From contig CALSCP010001478.1 in NCBI GenBank assembly GCA_943704425.1, positions 15,473 to 61,272 of the forward strand: 45,800 nt of DNA. The letters are read 5' to 3'. The stretch's first letter is position 1. Each line of letters opens with the position of its first letter. The stretch comes from Ministeria vibrans ATCC 50519 (Eukaryota > Opisthokonta > Filasterea). Positions 20,784-33,050 of this stretch are shown in pieces. The notes beneath the pieces were generated by a model, which saw only the letters and a program-made list of their open reading frames with translations, was not told the DNA's origin and searched no databases. A program made the translations under genes and the position numbers.

Positions 20784-23700
20784 CTACAATTCGGAAGAGT
20801 TCTCAATGGCAAAGACGCGCGTCTCGCCGTCGGCAAAGATACAGGCAAGGCGAGTCTGTGAGGGGAACACCTGGAGGGTGCGACAGCGACGCTCGGTTGC
20901 GTACACGTCTAGCTGCACACCCGTCTGGTCGTCCCACACGCGTAGTGTGCCATCGCGACTGCCCGAGACCAGATTGACATTGCCCAGACCCGTAATGTAG
21001 TAGGCAATGGCGTCGACCGAGTCATGGTGGCCCGTAAGCAGGTGCACAATGACGCCTTGCTCGGCATTCCACACGACCACGTTGTGATCGCTGCCCGTAC
21101 TCGCAATGCGCACCTGTGACGCACCCATATACGTGCACAACGACATCACAAAGCTCAAGTGGCCCGTCAACGTATGGTAGCACTCGCCCGTCTGCTCCGA
21201 CCACACGCGCACCGTGCGGTCGTCGCTGCCCGACACCAAGCGTACATCACCCTTGCTCGTCGTGTAGTGCGACACCGCATTGACCACGTCCGTGTGGCCA
21301 TTCAGCACGCCAACAGGTGAGCCCGTTGTGACGTTCCACGTCCGCACCGTGTGGTCCCAGCCGCCGCTAACAACGCGTCGCTCACCCGACGCCAAACGAT
21401 ACGCACTCACGCTGTTCACCCACTTGCTGTGGCCCTTGAGCTCGCACTCCACCTGTCCATTGTGCAGCTTCCAAATCTTGAGCGTCTTGTCCTGCAGCGC
21501 CATCACCACGCGCCACTGCAGCAGTCGGTTCTGGAACACGTCGAGGGCGCGCGCCCGACACTGGTCGCTGCCGTCGCCCCCTTCGTAGCGCCCAATCACC
21601 CGCGGCACGTCACCCACCGTCCGTACCACCACATCCTTGTTGCCCTCCATCGACTGGTGCACCATCACATCCTCACCCTTCACCTCCATCACGACCAACG
21701 CACGCGCAGACTGCGCCACGTCGCCTCGCAACGACGGTAGCGAAAAACCAGTCGTCGGATTGAACAGACGCAACAGTCGATCGCCGCACGCAACCACCAC
21801 TCGTGGCTCGCCGTCCATCTCAAACGTCCGCATCGCCTGCACCTGCGGCGTCGGCACCTCCCGCACCAGCGAACCCGTTGCCTCCGACATGGTGCGTACC
21901 ACATCGTCTCCATTGGCACCCATCAGCAACAGACGCATTCCTCGCTCGTCGACACACGACGCCACGCACACCACGGGGCCCTTGCGTCCCGCCTGAAGCA
22001 CCGTCTTCTCCGTGCCCTCTTTCACGTTCCACACGCGCACTGTACGGTCCGCACTACCACTCGCCACGCACCAGGGTCCATCGGAACTCCCGTCCCTGTA
22101 CGCACACAGTGTCCACACCATGTGCTGGTGGCCCTCGAGCACATGTAGTGCCGCGCCGCCACGAACGGTGTCCCACAGTCGCACCGTCCAGTCGAGACCC
22201 GCCGACGCAAGGATGGTCGGTACCGACGATGTTGCCGACGGACAGACACACACGGCGTACACCGTGCCTTCGTGTCCCTCGAGTGCGTGCACCAACGAAC
22301 GACGACCCACATTCCACACGCGCACCACCGCATCGCTGCAAGCCGTGCCCGCAAAGTCGCCGCCCACTTGCCACACGGCAATGCCGTGAACCTTTCCTTC
22401 GTGTCCCTCAAAGCGGTGCATCACCTCGTTCGTCTGCACACTCCACAGGTTGAGTTGGCGATCATCGCCGCCCGACAACACGCGCAATACTCCGTTCAAC
22501 GTCACAGCAGCAATCGATAGCACTCGTCCAGAGTGACCTTGCAACGACGCCTCAATCTCGCCACTGTCAGCCGACCACACTTTGACGGTGCCGTCGGTCG
22601 AGCCACTGAACACACGCCAGTCTCCCGACTGCGTCTGCGCCACGTCAACCGCCAAAATGCCATTGGCGTGGCCCTGAAGAATGAGCACATCGGCGCCAAT
22701 CTGCTCGGGTGCCTGCGGCTGACACGCTGTGATGCTCAACTGACGATGACGCAGAATGTCGGCCGTGGCCACCACATGTTCCATAAGCGGCACCCACGCA
22801 AGATCTGCCGCGCGCCCACGCCCAGCATTGCCGCCGAGCGCCTCCAGTTCACCAGCGAGTCGTCGCCACAGTTGCTCACTGATCTGACGAGTGTCCATGT
22901 GAATGGCACTCGTCGAGCGCAGAATGGCGTGCTTGAGGACCGCTGCCGCCGCGCGCATGTCGCTGCGTTGCAACGGCTGAATCACCGCCTGCTTGTTCGT
23001 GCGCTTGAGAAACACCGAACCTTTGCGACGGAAGACGGGCGCGGGAGCCACGGCGGCGCCAGAGCCCGCCACCACATCACGGTCGCCCGGCACAAAGGCA
23101 AGCTCCGCAGTAAGAGCAACACCGGCAGCACTCGCCGACGTAGAGGACACCTCACTAATGTTGCTGTCAAAACTGGCGCCACGACCGTAACCACGCTCAT
23201 CGTCTTGCTGTGCTTGTTGCTCCTGTTCGTAGTAAAGTCGCTCCGCTTCGTCCTCCGCAATGTCATCGCCCCCCTTGTGCGACGAGCTCCATGGACGCGA
23301 CACGTGCATAAGCGAGGGTGCTCGTTTGGCAAGCAGTGATAAACGCGACGTCACACGACCCGTCGCCACAAGCTTCTTGGCCGTTGCCAGCAAACCCTCG
23401 TCGTTGCCCGCCTCGTCGCCGCCGTCACCACCGACCGCATCGGCATTCTCAACGGCCGCCTCGTCGGCCTTTTTTTGCTCGATGCGAAGACGCTCCTGCT
23501 TGCGCTCCTCATCCTCAAAGGGCGACACAATCTGATCGGTGCGCATGGCCCAAGCCATGCCCATCGCGTGGCGTTTCCGTCGCATCTCCGTCTGACGTCG
23601 CTTCAGATCTCGAGTTCCCGCCGGTCCCGTGCTACTTCCCGACGAGGACGTCCGACTCACCGACTGGTGCCGCGAGGCGTACTCGTCGTCCGACTTGTCC

Positions 23701-23841
23701 GAGCCCGCAAAGCTTGGCTGGTGCGCGGGCGGAGTTCGCTCAGACGGATTGCTGCCGGGAGGCAACGAGGTAGGAGGAGCGGGTGGCAACGAGGCAGGCG
23801 GAGAGCTGCTGCCACCGACAGTCGAGGGGCGTTTCCGAAGA

Positions 23842-23872
<31 letters not shown>

Positions 23873-26800
23873 AAGCAGAGGCTGCAGGCGGTGGCTTAGA
23901 CGGGGATCGACGAGGCTTGCTTGCGGACCGCGCTACCTTGATGTTGCTACCACCTCCTTTGCCACCGGTGAGAACGGCGGCTGCCGCAGCACCCGAAGCT
24001 GCTTCGGCGGACGCCTTGAGTGCCTCACGTTCCGACTCGGCCTTGCTGACGTCGTTTTGGTCGCTGTCGCCGATCTGAATCGCATTGAGAATGACATAGT
24101 CGCAGTCCTCGAGCGCGTCCTGCACACCCGTATTCACGCGCTCCTGCAGCCACGACGCATCAAAGAGGGTTTTCTCGACAACATCGGCGCGTGCACCACG
24201 CACTGCATGACGCACCAAGTTGGCCAGGTAGTGCTGACGCGCGTTGGCGGTCAGGTGAGAAAGCACACCTGCATACGACGGACACAATTCGCTCTGCGAC
24301 ACACCCACAAACGCCTCGACAAGCTGCTGCTGCAGCGTAACTAGAGAGTCTTGCAGCGCGGCCAGGGCAGGGTCGGTCGCGGAGACGAGCGAGAGGCTGA
24401 GACGTCGACTGGAGCTCGCTGCCTTGGTACACGAGTCGACGAGGAACTGCCGGATAGCCTCGTCCATGTAAAGGTAAACGGTACCCGCAGTACGACCGGT
24501 GAAGCAGCGACTACTGTGAACAAGTTGACGACTGAGCAGCATGGCGCGCGCCGATTCGACGCCGTCGCTTGTCTCGTCATGCTTATGGATCCACAGCATG
24601 TCGACAACATCCGATGGCAGACGCTTCTCCTCTTCAAGCACCAACAGGTCACGGAAGAGACTGAGCACACGCCCTTGCAAGGACTCCTCCGATGCCTTGA
24701 TCATGGCACGCGACACTTCCTCGGCGTATACACAACGGGCCTTGTCGTCGGCAAACGAGCGGGGGCGACGTGGCAACGCGTTGAGGAGGTACGTCGAGAG
24801 GCGGCTCTTGTCGGGGAGCATGGCACCGGCAATGGCCACGAGTGCCCCGTGGCACTCGACGCGTCGTACCACCTCCAGAGCGTCCGCATCGGCGCCCGTT
24901 CGTACCTCTTCGCGCCATTCGGCCGGCTCGCATGTCTCCGGCAGGTTTTTGGCAAAGATGGCGAGCGCTTGGGATTCGGCAAAGGCCGGCACACGGTGCT
25001 CGGCAAACTGCTTGTCGGTGGCACGGAACACCGCATGGGCGACGGTGTCGCGCACCGTCACGAGCATCAGCGATTGGCTGCTCACAATGTCCATCGCCAC
25101 GAGTACGTCGCGTTCCCAGACACCGTCAAGCACAAGAAGACAGCGACGGTCCTCAAAGTGCAGTCGGAGCAGCTCGGCGCGGTCCTCAATGGTATCCGTG
25201 AGGAACGACACGCCCACAATGTCCGCAAGCTCCTGCTGCACCGAGTGTGCCGAGACCCCTTTGCCAACGTCAATCCAAATAACACCGTCAGGAAACACGT
25301 CGCGTATGCCTCGGTTGCGCACAGCGGCCAGAGTCAGCGTCGTCTTGCCCGAGCCAGCGGGGCCCACGACAGAGACGCCCGAGACGGCGAGTTTGCGCAG
25401 ACGCACTGCCAGTCGCTGCACTTCCGTCTCAGCATCGGGATCATTGTAGGAAAACGAAAAGTCACTGGTGTACAGCGATTCAACCTTCGCATCACTCTTC
25501 GACTGGCCCTTCGCCTTGCTCTTCTTGGCATTCTTCTTAGTCTCCTTCTTGGCATTCTTTGTCTTCTTCGTCTTTTTCTTGTCCATGACCTTGGTACTGC
25601 CCTGGTCTCCCTCCCCGTCTTTCTCATCCTCATCCTCATCATCATCCTCCGCATCATCGTTGTCCTCCTCTTCCTCATCATTGACATTGCTGCTCTCATC
25701 AATGGCATTGAGACGCGACGCAAACGAGTCAGGCTTGAGCGATTTTGACATTTTGCGCCCCACAGCCATGCCACTGAGGCCAGTCTGGCGACCGCGCCGG
25801 GCCTGTGCAAAAAGTGCGATGGAGTTGTACAGCTGTGTGACGGCTTCATCGTGCGGAACGTACGCCAGAGGGAGACCGGGAATGATCCCGTACAGAGCAA
25901 AGGTCGACATGCCCTGCAGCGACTCGCGGCTCTGGATGCTGCCACGCCGTTCGCCAAGAGCCATTTCACGGATGCACGCCGCATGAGCCTCCTGGAGGTC
26001 CTGCTGAAGCACTCCCAGCTGTCTATCAAGCAATCCCACAATATGGCTGTAGAGTGACTCTTTGGCGAGCATGACACGAAGTGAGTGTCGACTGAGAGCC
26101 ATGACACGCGCGGTGGTGCGTGCAATCTCGGGTGACAGGGTCTGCACCGCGAGGACCAAGTCGTTGACGGCGTCGCCTGCTTGCTCACGACACAGCGTCA
26201 GTGCGGCTTGGAGACCATTGCGTATGGCACGTACACGATCAATCTCAAAGGCAGCTGCCGTGTGAATGGTGCTGGGCACTTCACCCATCTTCTCGCACTC
26301 GGCCAGCACATCGAGCGTGAAGTCGACGAGACGGACGCCCTGCAAGGTCAACTCAAGCGGGCTGTTGACATCCACAACCAGCTGACGCGCCTCGTTGGGA
26401 GAGTGTGTAGCACCAGCGGTAGTACTCGGAGCGGCTGGGGAGCTGGGATTGGAGGTGGGACTGCTGACAAGGTTGGTGGTGTTGGACGGGGGAGGCACAA
26501 GACCACCGGCGAAACTGTTCAAGGACGAGGGTGTTATGTTGGATTCAAACGGCGCCAGACGACGGCTGCCAAGAGGTGAGAGGACGTTGAACGACGACGA
26601 TGGCAACGTGAGAGTTTTGGACTGTTTGTTGGCGCCGGGAGCGACGGTCATGGACCCTGGTGTGCCCATGGTGGTAGTTTGGCTGCCGAGGGCGGCGTTG
26701 TCTGCGTCGACGTACACGTTGGGCACCAAGGAGCACTTTTGGCGCAAGAAATACACCCATCGGTCGCGTGTCCACACAACGCGATTGCCTGCCAGCACGT

Positions 26801-27771
26801 CGTTGGCGACGAGAGGCGCACGGCCCTTTTTCAGCTTGGATTTCGGCACCTTGATCTGCAGCGTGGCCGGAGACCCTTCGTCGTCGTCGTCGTCGTCGTC
26901 GTCGTAGTCGTCGAGGTTTGCCGACGCATCCCGTTCGGCGCTGTTGCTACCGCCCGTCTCGCTTTCCGGCACAATACGAAAGGCCATCTGGTCGCGCTTG
27001 CCCTGCTGCGACACCCGAAACATGTTCTGCCCTGTCGGCGTAATGCTGACGTCGTCGGCCAGACGAATGCCCTCAAAGTGGCCGGCCTCGTCGATCTCGG
27101 TGATGCTGCGGGGCGAGACGGTACACCAGCCCGACAGGCGATCGAGAACTGAGGTGGCGGGTGCGTCAGGAACGGCATCGGACGCTTGCGACCCTTCCGC
27201 CTGCACAGCACCGCCCTCCGCCTCGACAGACTCGGCGGACTCCAGACTGGACGAGACGGGCGGTCGCTGCGACATGCTACTGGGCAGCGTGGACAGGGTC
27301 GTGCTGAGAGCGACAGCGTCGCCGCCTGTGCTTTCACGCCGGTTCATTCGTGCGCCCTCTTCGTCAACCCTGCGCCATTGGAGGAGCGTTCAAGAGATAC
27401 AAGCGGTGAGAAGGGATCAACGAAGCACAGCCAAGACGTGCTGGCGCGAGGCAAGGACACAGCGAAGCGGCAAAGGAGCCGGAAAGAGGGAAGTGGAAAC
27501 AATTTTTCTTTCCGAGAAAAAAGATTGATTTCTCGTCAAAAAAAAGTCGGTCTACAATGAAATAGGAGACGCGAGCAACACACAGCGGCACGTACCAGAC
27601 CCAGGTGAGATGGGTGTTGTCAAGGAAGAGCTTGGCAAGGCACCATTTGCCCTTTTTCAAACCCATCATTTTGCGTTTGGTTTCGCGGCGAATGAAGACG
27701 CGCCCATGGATCGGCACAATGTAGTCCACATACGTGGACACGGAGTGCGCCGGGTCGAGAGTGTGGACCAT
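20784..27771 (-). CDS. APAF1-like NB-ARC/WD40 STAND ATPase, 2253 residues
   Basis: Two exons, 27771-27596 and 27369-20784, join in phase (a split Trp codon). Order by residue: N-terminal region with PH-like strand patterns (1-270); disordered linker; a helical bundle (about 393-530); an acidic/Lys-rich stretch (613-686); NB-ARC with P-loop GPAGSGKTT (728-736), Walker B CLLVLDGVW (802-810), sensor LVTVRD (828-833), HGALVAIAG (GLPL position, about 899) and YMDEAIRQFL where MHD is expected (about 1026); an APAF1-type helical arm (about 1061-1155 and 1515-1610) broken by a 360-residue low-complexity insert; and 14 WD40 repeats (1619-2253), enough for two seven-bladed propellers. STAND proteins of this form oligomerise on nucleotide exchange into signalling platforms. 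No CARD or other named effector domain is visible. Stop at 20786-20784. Confidence 0.9.
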
Positions 27772-28298
27772 ACAAGGCAAATAAATGATTTATTATTTTT
27801 TCATTTTTGATTTTTCAAACTATTCACACTATATTTATAGTAACACATTCGCGATCGTGCGGCCTAGAATGGAAGGCTAGGCGCATCAACGGCGTGGTGT
27901 GAACTGTAGAGTGCCCACGTACAAGTCGCAGAGCCTCTCGTCCGTCCAAGTCTGCATCAGACGAATTATTGTCATTGTGACGTTAATTCTCTTGAGATGA
28001 GAGTGTCACTATTCACACACACACACACACTCATATTGTCGTGGCACCACTGGTCCACAAGAGTCCCTTGAGTATGTCTAATGTCTGTCAGTGGGTGACA
28101 CAGGCGAGATCGGAGTCATAAGCGAGATCAGAGTGTGGACTACTACTCATCAGTGGATTACTTCGCTATATTATGTGCTTTTCTTCTTCTTCTTTTTATT
28201 TTTCTTCTTTTTTACCACTGCTCCTTCTACTACTACTTGTTTTTGTTGTTGTTGTTCACGTGTAGATTGTTACATTCAAAATTCTCTCTAGTGTGTCT
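27772..28298. other. Intergenic spacer, no convincing gene
   Basis: Lies between the NB-ARC/WD40 start and the DHX16 stop. It holds a short (CA)n run near 28013-28030 and TTC/T-rich stretches at 28180-28215. Reading frames here are low-complexity Phe-rich. Nothing could be supported. Confidence 0.5.
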
Positions 28299-31200
28299 TC
28301 AGTGCCTCGTCGAAGACCCCACCGCCTTGGGCATCTTCTTGCCGAGAGCCTCTTCAATATCACTCTCGCCATAGTAATGAGGAGCAACCTGAACACACAA
28401 AAAAAAAAAGTAAATGATCAGTCAAACACACATACACACACACACACACTGAAAAAAGACACTCCGTCACTCACCTCGACGAGCCAACGCGGATCAATTT
28501 CGATAATCTGGCGACAAAACTCCTTGGTAGTGAAGACAAGTTCGTGGTAGACGACGTAGCGCGGCTGTTCGTTGAAGAGAGCGCTCGTTGGATGAATGTG
28601 CACCTGCTGCTGGTTCTTCACCGTCTTGTAGGAGCCCTTGCTGAGACGCGCCGTGTTGTAGAAGAAGCCGGCAGTGACCGCCTTGCGCACGAGCGTCATA
28701 TCCTGCGTGGTGCTCGGCTCAATCTCCACGCGCTCCATGAGCTGTGCCAGCTGTTCGCGGACGTCTCTCGCGCGCTTCATCGAGCGGTGCTGGATAAAAT
28801 TTTCAAAGCACCACTGCGTCGAAAAGTCGGTGTCAAGCCAGTCGTTCCACACCTTGAGCAGCGTCATGTGGTCGCCGCCGGGCTGGTTGAAGGCAATGCG
28901 CGCGTTGTCGGCGTGCACCGCCTTGTCCTTGGGCCGGTAGAAAATGGCACTGCCCACCGACAGCATGGCGGCCACCGAGCACATCTCTTCGCTGCAGCCG
29001 TACTTCTCGCTGGCCAGCAGTGCCTTGCTGAGCATTGGGTCCAGGGGAAACTCGGCCATGCGCCGCCCGAGCCGCGTCAGCTCGCCCTTGTCGTTGAGCG
29101 CCCCAAGCGCATAGAGCTGCTCGAGCGCACGCACGAGCGTCTCAGCCGGCGGCGGGTCCATAAAGTCAAAATGGATGAGGTCGTTGATACCCAGAGATTT
29201 GAGCATGAGCACCACATTGCCCAGGTTGGTGCGCTGAATCTCGGGCACCGTGTTGGGCTCGAGTTCGTTCTGAAAGGCCCAGGCGGTGTACATGCGAAAG
29301 CACTTGCCGGCCGAGACGCGTCCGCCGCGACCCGCGCGCTGCTGTGCGCTCGCCTGTGAAATGGGCGTCACCAGCAGCGACTCCATTCCCGTGCGCGGAT
29401 TGTACGAATTCTGCTTGCTGAAGCCCGGATCGATCACGTAGACAATGCCGTCAATGGTGAGCGACGTCTCGGCAATGTTGGTTGCAAGAACGACCTTGCG
29501 CGAGCCGGGCGGTGTCGGTTCAAAGATGCGCGCCTGCATATCCGACGGCAGGTTCGCATAAATGGGCGCAATGATGAGCTCGCCAATCTTGTTGCCCAGT
29601 CGCCGCGCGCGCTCCTGCAGGATCTCGGCGGCCGTATCAATCTCCTCCTGGCCCGTCAGGAAAACAAGAACGTCACCGGGCGGTTGGGTGACGTGGATCT
29701 GAAGGACAGTGACAATAGCGGCGTCGAGATAGTCGGCCTCGGGCGCCTTGGTGTAGTAAATGTCGACGGGGTAGCGCCGACCGGGGATGCGGAAGATGGG
29801 AGCGCCGTCGAAGAAGTCGGAGAACTTCTCGGCGTCGAGCGTCGCGCTGGAGATGAGCAGTTTGAGTTCGGGGCGAAAGCGAGAGATGTCCTTGACCAGG
29901 CCAAAGAGGACGTCCGTGTGAAGAGTGCGCTCGTGCGCCTCGTCGACCATCATGACCGAGTAGCTCGCGAGATCGGGCTCGCCAAGAAACTCACGCAGCA
30001 GCATGCCGTCCGTCATGTACTTAAGCACCGTACGCTCGCTCGTGCAGTCCTCAAAGCGAATGCTGTAGCCCACTTCGTGACCCAGCTTGGTGCCCATCTC
30101 GTCTGCGACACGCGCCGCCACCGACATGGCCGCCACCCGGCGCGGCTGCGTGCACCCAATGATGCCCGCCTTGCTGTAGCCCGCCTCGTGCAGATACTGC
30201 GGAATCTGTGTTGTCTTGCCCGAGCCCGTCTCGCCCACAATGATGATGACCGGAAACTCGTGCACCGCCTCAATCAGCGCCTCGCGATACGAGAAGATGG
30301 GCAGCGACTTGCGCACCTCGTCGATGCTCATGGCGTGTGCCTTGGCTCGCTCCTCGACAATGTCCTGCTGCGTCTTGCGCTCACCCGTGCCCGTCACGGT
30401 GTTCTGACCTTCGGTCGTCTCGCTGAGAATAAAGTCCACTTGGTCCTCAAAGACCAGCTCATACTGCTGCTCGGCCGCCGAGCCCGCCTGGCTCTTGGCG
30501 TCGCGCGCCGCAAACGACATGGTGGCTTTGTTGATCTGCTCCTCCTCCCACCGTCGCATCTCCGCACCGGGCGCCACATCCACATCCTGTGCATCAGGCT
30601 GCCACTTACGTGTGAGTGCCCGCTCGCGCGCTTCGTTGTTCGCCTTGCCCGTGTCCGTCACGTAGCTCTCGGGCATCACGTAACGATCAATGTTCTCCAG
30701 CTCGCGCGCCTGCTGGTGCTGCTTCGCCAGATCCAACACGTGCCGTTTGTGCTCAATTTCCTCGCGTTCGCGTCGCGACAGCCGCTTGTCCTTGAACATG
30801 CGCTCCTCATCGCGAATGTCCTGTTCGAGCAGCTGCATCTCTTGTGCCGTGCGCTTCACCAGATACGACCGACGGCTCTCCTCGCGCAACCGCGGCACCA
30901 ACTCCTCGCGATCTCGCTCGGCCATCTCCAAACGTCGCGTGGCTTCCTCGGCCGCCGCCGCGCTCCCCACGGTCACACCCAACATTTTCGTGGCCGCCTT
31001 GTCCTTCTCGCGCATCCGCAAGGCAAACGCATCGCGCTCCTCTCGATCCGCCTCGCGCTGTCTCTCGGCCTCATCCAGTGCCGCACGCTCCTCTGCGTAC
31101 CGCGACTTGCGTTCGGGCCGTCGTACAACGGCGCTCGCGGTCGCTCCGCCGTCGTCGTCGCCGCCGTCGTCGTTGTCGTCGTCGTCGTGCTCGCGTTTGC

Positions 31201-31645
31201 GCAGTTGTCGTGATTTTGCTGTTTTATCCGACTTGCTGCTCCTTGACGCGCCATTGCGGCCCTTGGCAGAGGAAGACGCGTCGTCGCGGTGCTTGGCAGA
31301 GGTGGCGCCGGCCGTGTCGTCGTCCTCGTCGTCCAGCATGCGATAGGTCGCATTTCGTTGGTACAGCAGCGACGCTCGCCGCTCCTCCTCGACACGCCGC
31401 TGTCGGGCCGCCGACGTCTGCGCCGACCCCCCGGCACGCGGCACGCGACCGAACAGGTCCTTGGCAAACTGTGTGGTGCGCGATGAGGCAGGCAGCATGT
31501 CGCTGGAGACGAGGGTGGACGCAAGAGCGCTGGGCGACGACGCACTTTGCGCCAGCGAACACACAAAATCAACAATCGTGCTCTCGCTCATTCCCGCAAT
31601 CTCCTGAAGCGAGTCTGACACCCATGTACGCGTTGCGCGGTCCAT
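28299..31645 (-). CDS. DHX16: DEAH-box splicing helicase DHX16/Prp2
   Basis: An RNA-dependent ATPase that activates the spliceosome before the first splicing step. Two exons, 31645-28475 and 28388-28299, give 1086 residues. The N-terminus, with its short helical [14 protein letters not shown] start and coiled, charged RYL/EERDAFA segment, follows human DHX16, which fixes the ATG at 31645. Helicase motifs in order: [13 protein letters not shown] (about 475), [21 protein letters not shown] (about 565), [26 protein letters not shown] and QRAGRGGR (usually QRAGRAGR). WH, ratchet and OB segments follow, ending in DPRWLVE then VAPHYY. The small last exon encodes only the end of the OB region and a basic tail. 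Start codons of this gene and the next are 97 bases apart. Confidence 0.97.
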
Positions 31646-31742
31646 CCTAAGTGAAGCTGCAAAAAAATATTTCAAATTTTCAATCATTTCAATCGACAAT
31701 CATCATCATAATTATTTTTTCAGATGTTCAGTCATTTTATTC

Positions 31743-32451
31743 ATGAACCGTTTGATTACGCAGTGGCAACAGGCACGTGAAAGACGCGACAACATCTGTT
31801 CGCTTGGATCGCAGGCACTTGGAGCGGCCATGAATGCTCAATTAGCGCGAGAGTAAGAAGTAGAGCGCATGTGAGAGCGCGAGAAAGAGAGAGAGTGTGT
31901 GATTGAAGTGACTGGTTTGCTTTTTCAGCCTTGCTGAAGTGGAAGAGGACGCGAGACGCGCCGAGAAGCTGTCTGCCGATAGCTTTTGCAAGGCTGTCGA
32001 CTCGATGGAGCCGCTACGTCGAGTGCGCGATGATTTGGTCAGTTTTTCATTAGGTCGTTTGTGCTAACGTTTGTCTGACTTGCGCGTCTGATTATCTCGT
32101 TAGGTGGCCGTTTGCAATCGTCTGGAAGAACTCTGCAACAAGATGGCGGAGTGCTCAGAGAGCACGGCACACGAGTCGGTTGATGCCGAACAGCTTGGTA
32201 GGGAACTGCAAAATTGGGAGAGACTGTCAACTGACTGAGCGTTGTGTGTGGCAGTCGCCATCTTTCGTGCGTGTGCCAATGGATTCTGGCTGGATGCCAA
32301 GATGCGCATTGCTATTCTTGACAATGTCGCCTCTGTGCGAGACCGCTCTCTTTTGAGTGTTCACTTGTCAGCGTGGGCCCATGCGCCCTGTGTGGACGAA
32401 GAGGCGCTTGCACGTCTCAGCCACATCCTTGCCATGGCGTCGACGTCGTAA
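31743..32451 (+). CDS. Small helical protein, unknown
   Basis: Four exons: 31743-31852, 31929-32037, 32104-32197, 32255-32451; 169 residues with all phases matching. The first two thirds are predicted amphipathic helix or coiled coil, rich in Arg, Glu and Ala (for example AEVEEDARRAEKL). The last 65 residues include WLDAKMRIAILDNVASVRDR and then LSVHLSAWAHAP. The tail vaguely resembles the helical SRA1/Sec31 C-terminal domain, and subunits of complexes such as BLOC-1/BORC are another option; neither is established. AATAAA occurs at 32579-32584. It is divergent from DHX16 with 97 bases between starts. Confidence 0.7.
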
Positions 32452-33050
32452 TTAAGGTTCCATTCTCAGCTCATTTTCCCCGAGAGAGAAAAGACCCTTA
32501 TTCCCTTTAAGGAACCGCGGACGGGTTCAGCGGCATTGACGACGCACAATATTTATAGTAATGTAGCACACATACCAAAATAAAGTTGTATAAAAATGAT
32601 GCCTTTCTTTTACATTCCCCAGTGTTAGTTACAGCTGTGACGTGTTTGAGGTTGTACGGCTGCATTTACTCTTATAGCATCGCCCACAGAATAGTGACCA
32701 ATTCAAACTTTCTGAGAGAGACACGAGAGAGACAACGATCGTAATCTTGTGCTACGTACGGGTTCTGTGGCGTGAGCATCATCCACACAATACATGCAAC
32801 GCATTACTCTATTGAGTATTGAGTATTGACGAGGAGCCCAAGCAGGATACACATTCACATGTACTCAGGATCAAACGATTTTTGAATTGAACAATAAGTG
32901 AACAACAACATTACAAACACAACACTAAAATTAATACTGATTCAGAAATTTCAGATTTTCACTTGTGCCCAACACTTTCCCCACTCTCTCGGCTTGCCCG
33001 TTTCCCCCCTCCCTCCCTCCCAAAGACTCTCCGTGACACTTGGCGGCATC
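32452..33050. other. Intergenic spacer
   Basis: Contains a poly(A) signal AATAAA at 32579-32584 for the upstream gene and a small direct repeat ATTGAGTATTGAGTATTGA near 32813. Nothing else is supported. The end holds the promoter and 5' UTR of the Tuba-like gene, which is C-rich just before the ATG. Confidence 0.5.

Noticed and set aside
24351-25748. A 465-codon open frame on the plus strand inside the NB-ARC/WD40 gene
   Set aside because: It is antisense to a clearly conserved protein, and its composition (Arg/His/Leu-rich) mirrors the codon use of the other strand.
28091-28374. Phe-rich frames in the spacer before DHX16
   Set aside because: They come from TTC/T-rich DNA and show no domain or splice support.
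29684-31213. A 509-codon plus-strand open frame opposite DHX16
   Set aside because: A shadow of the strongly conserved helicase; no recognisable domain or start context.
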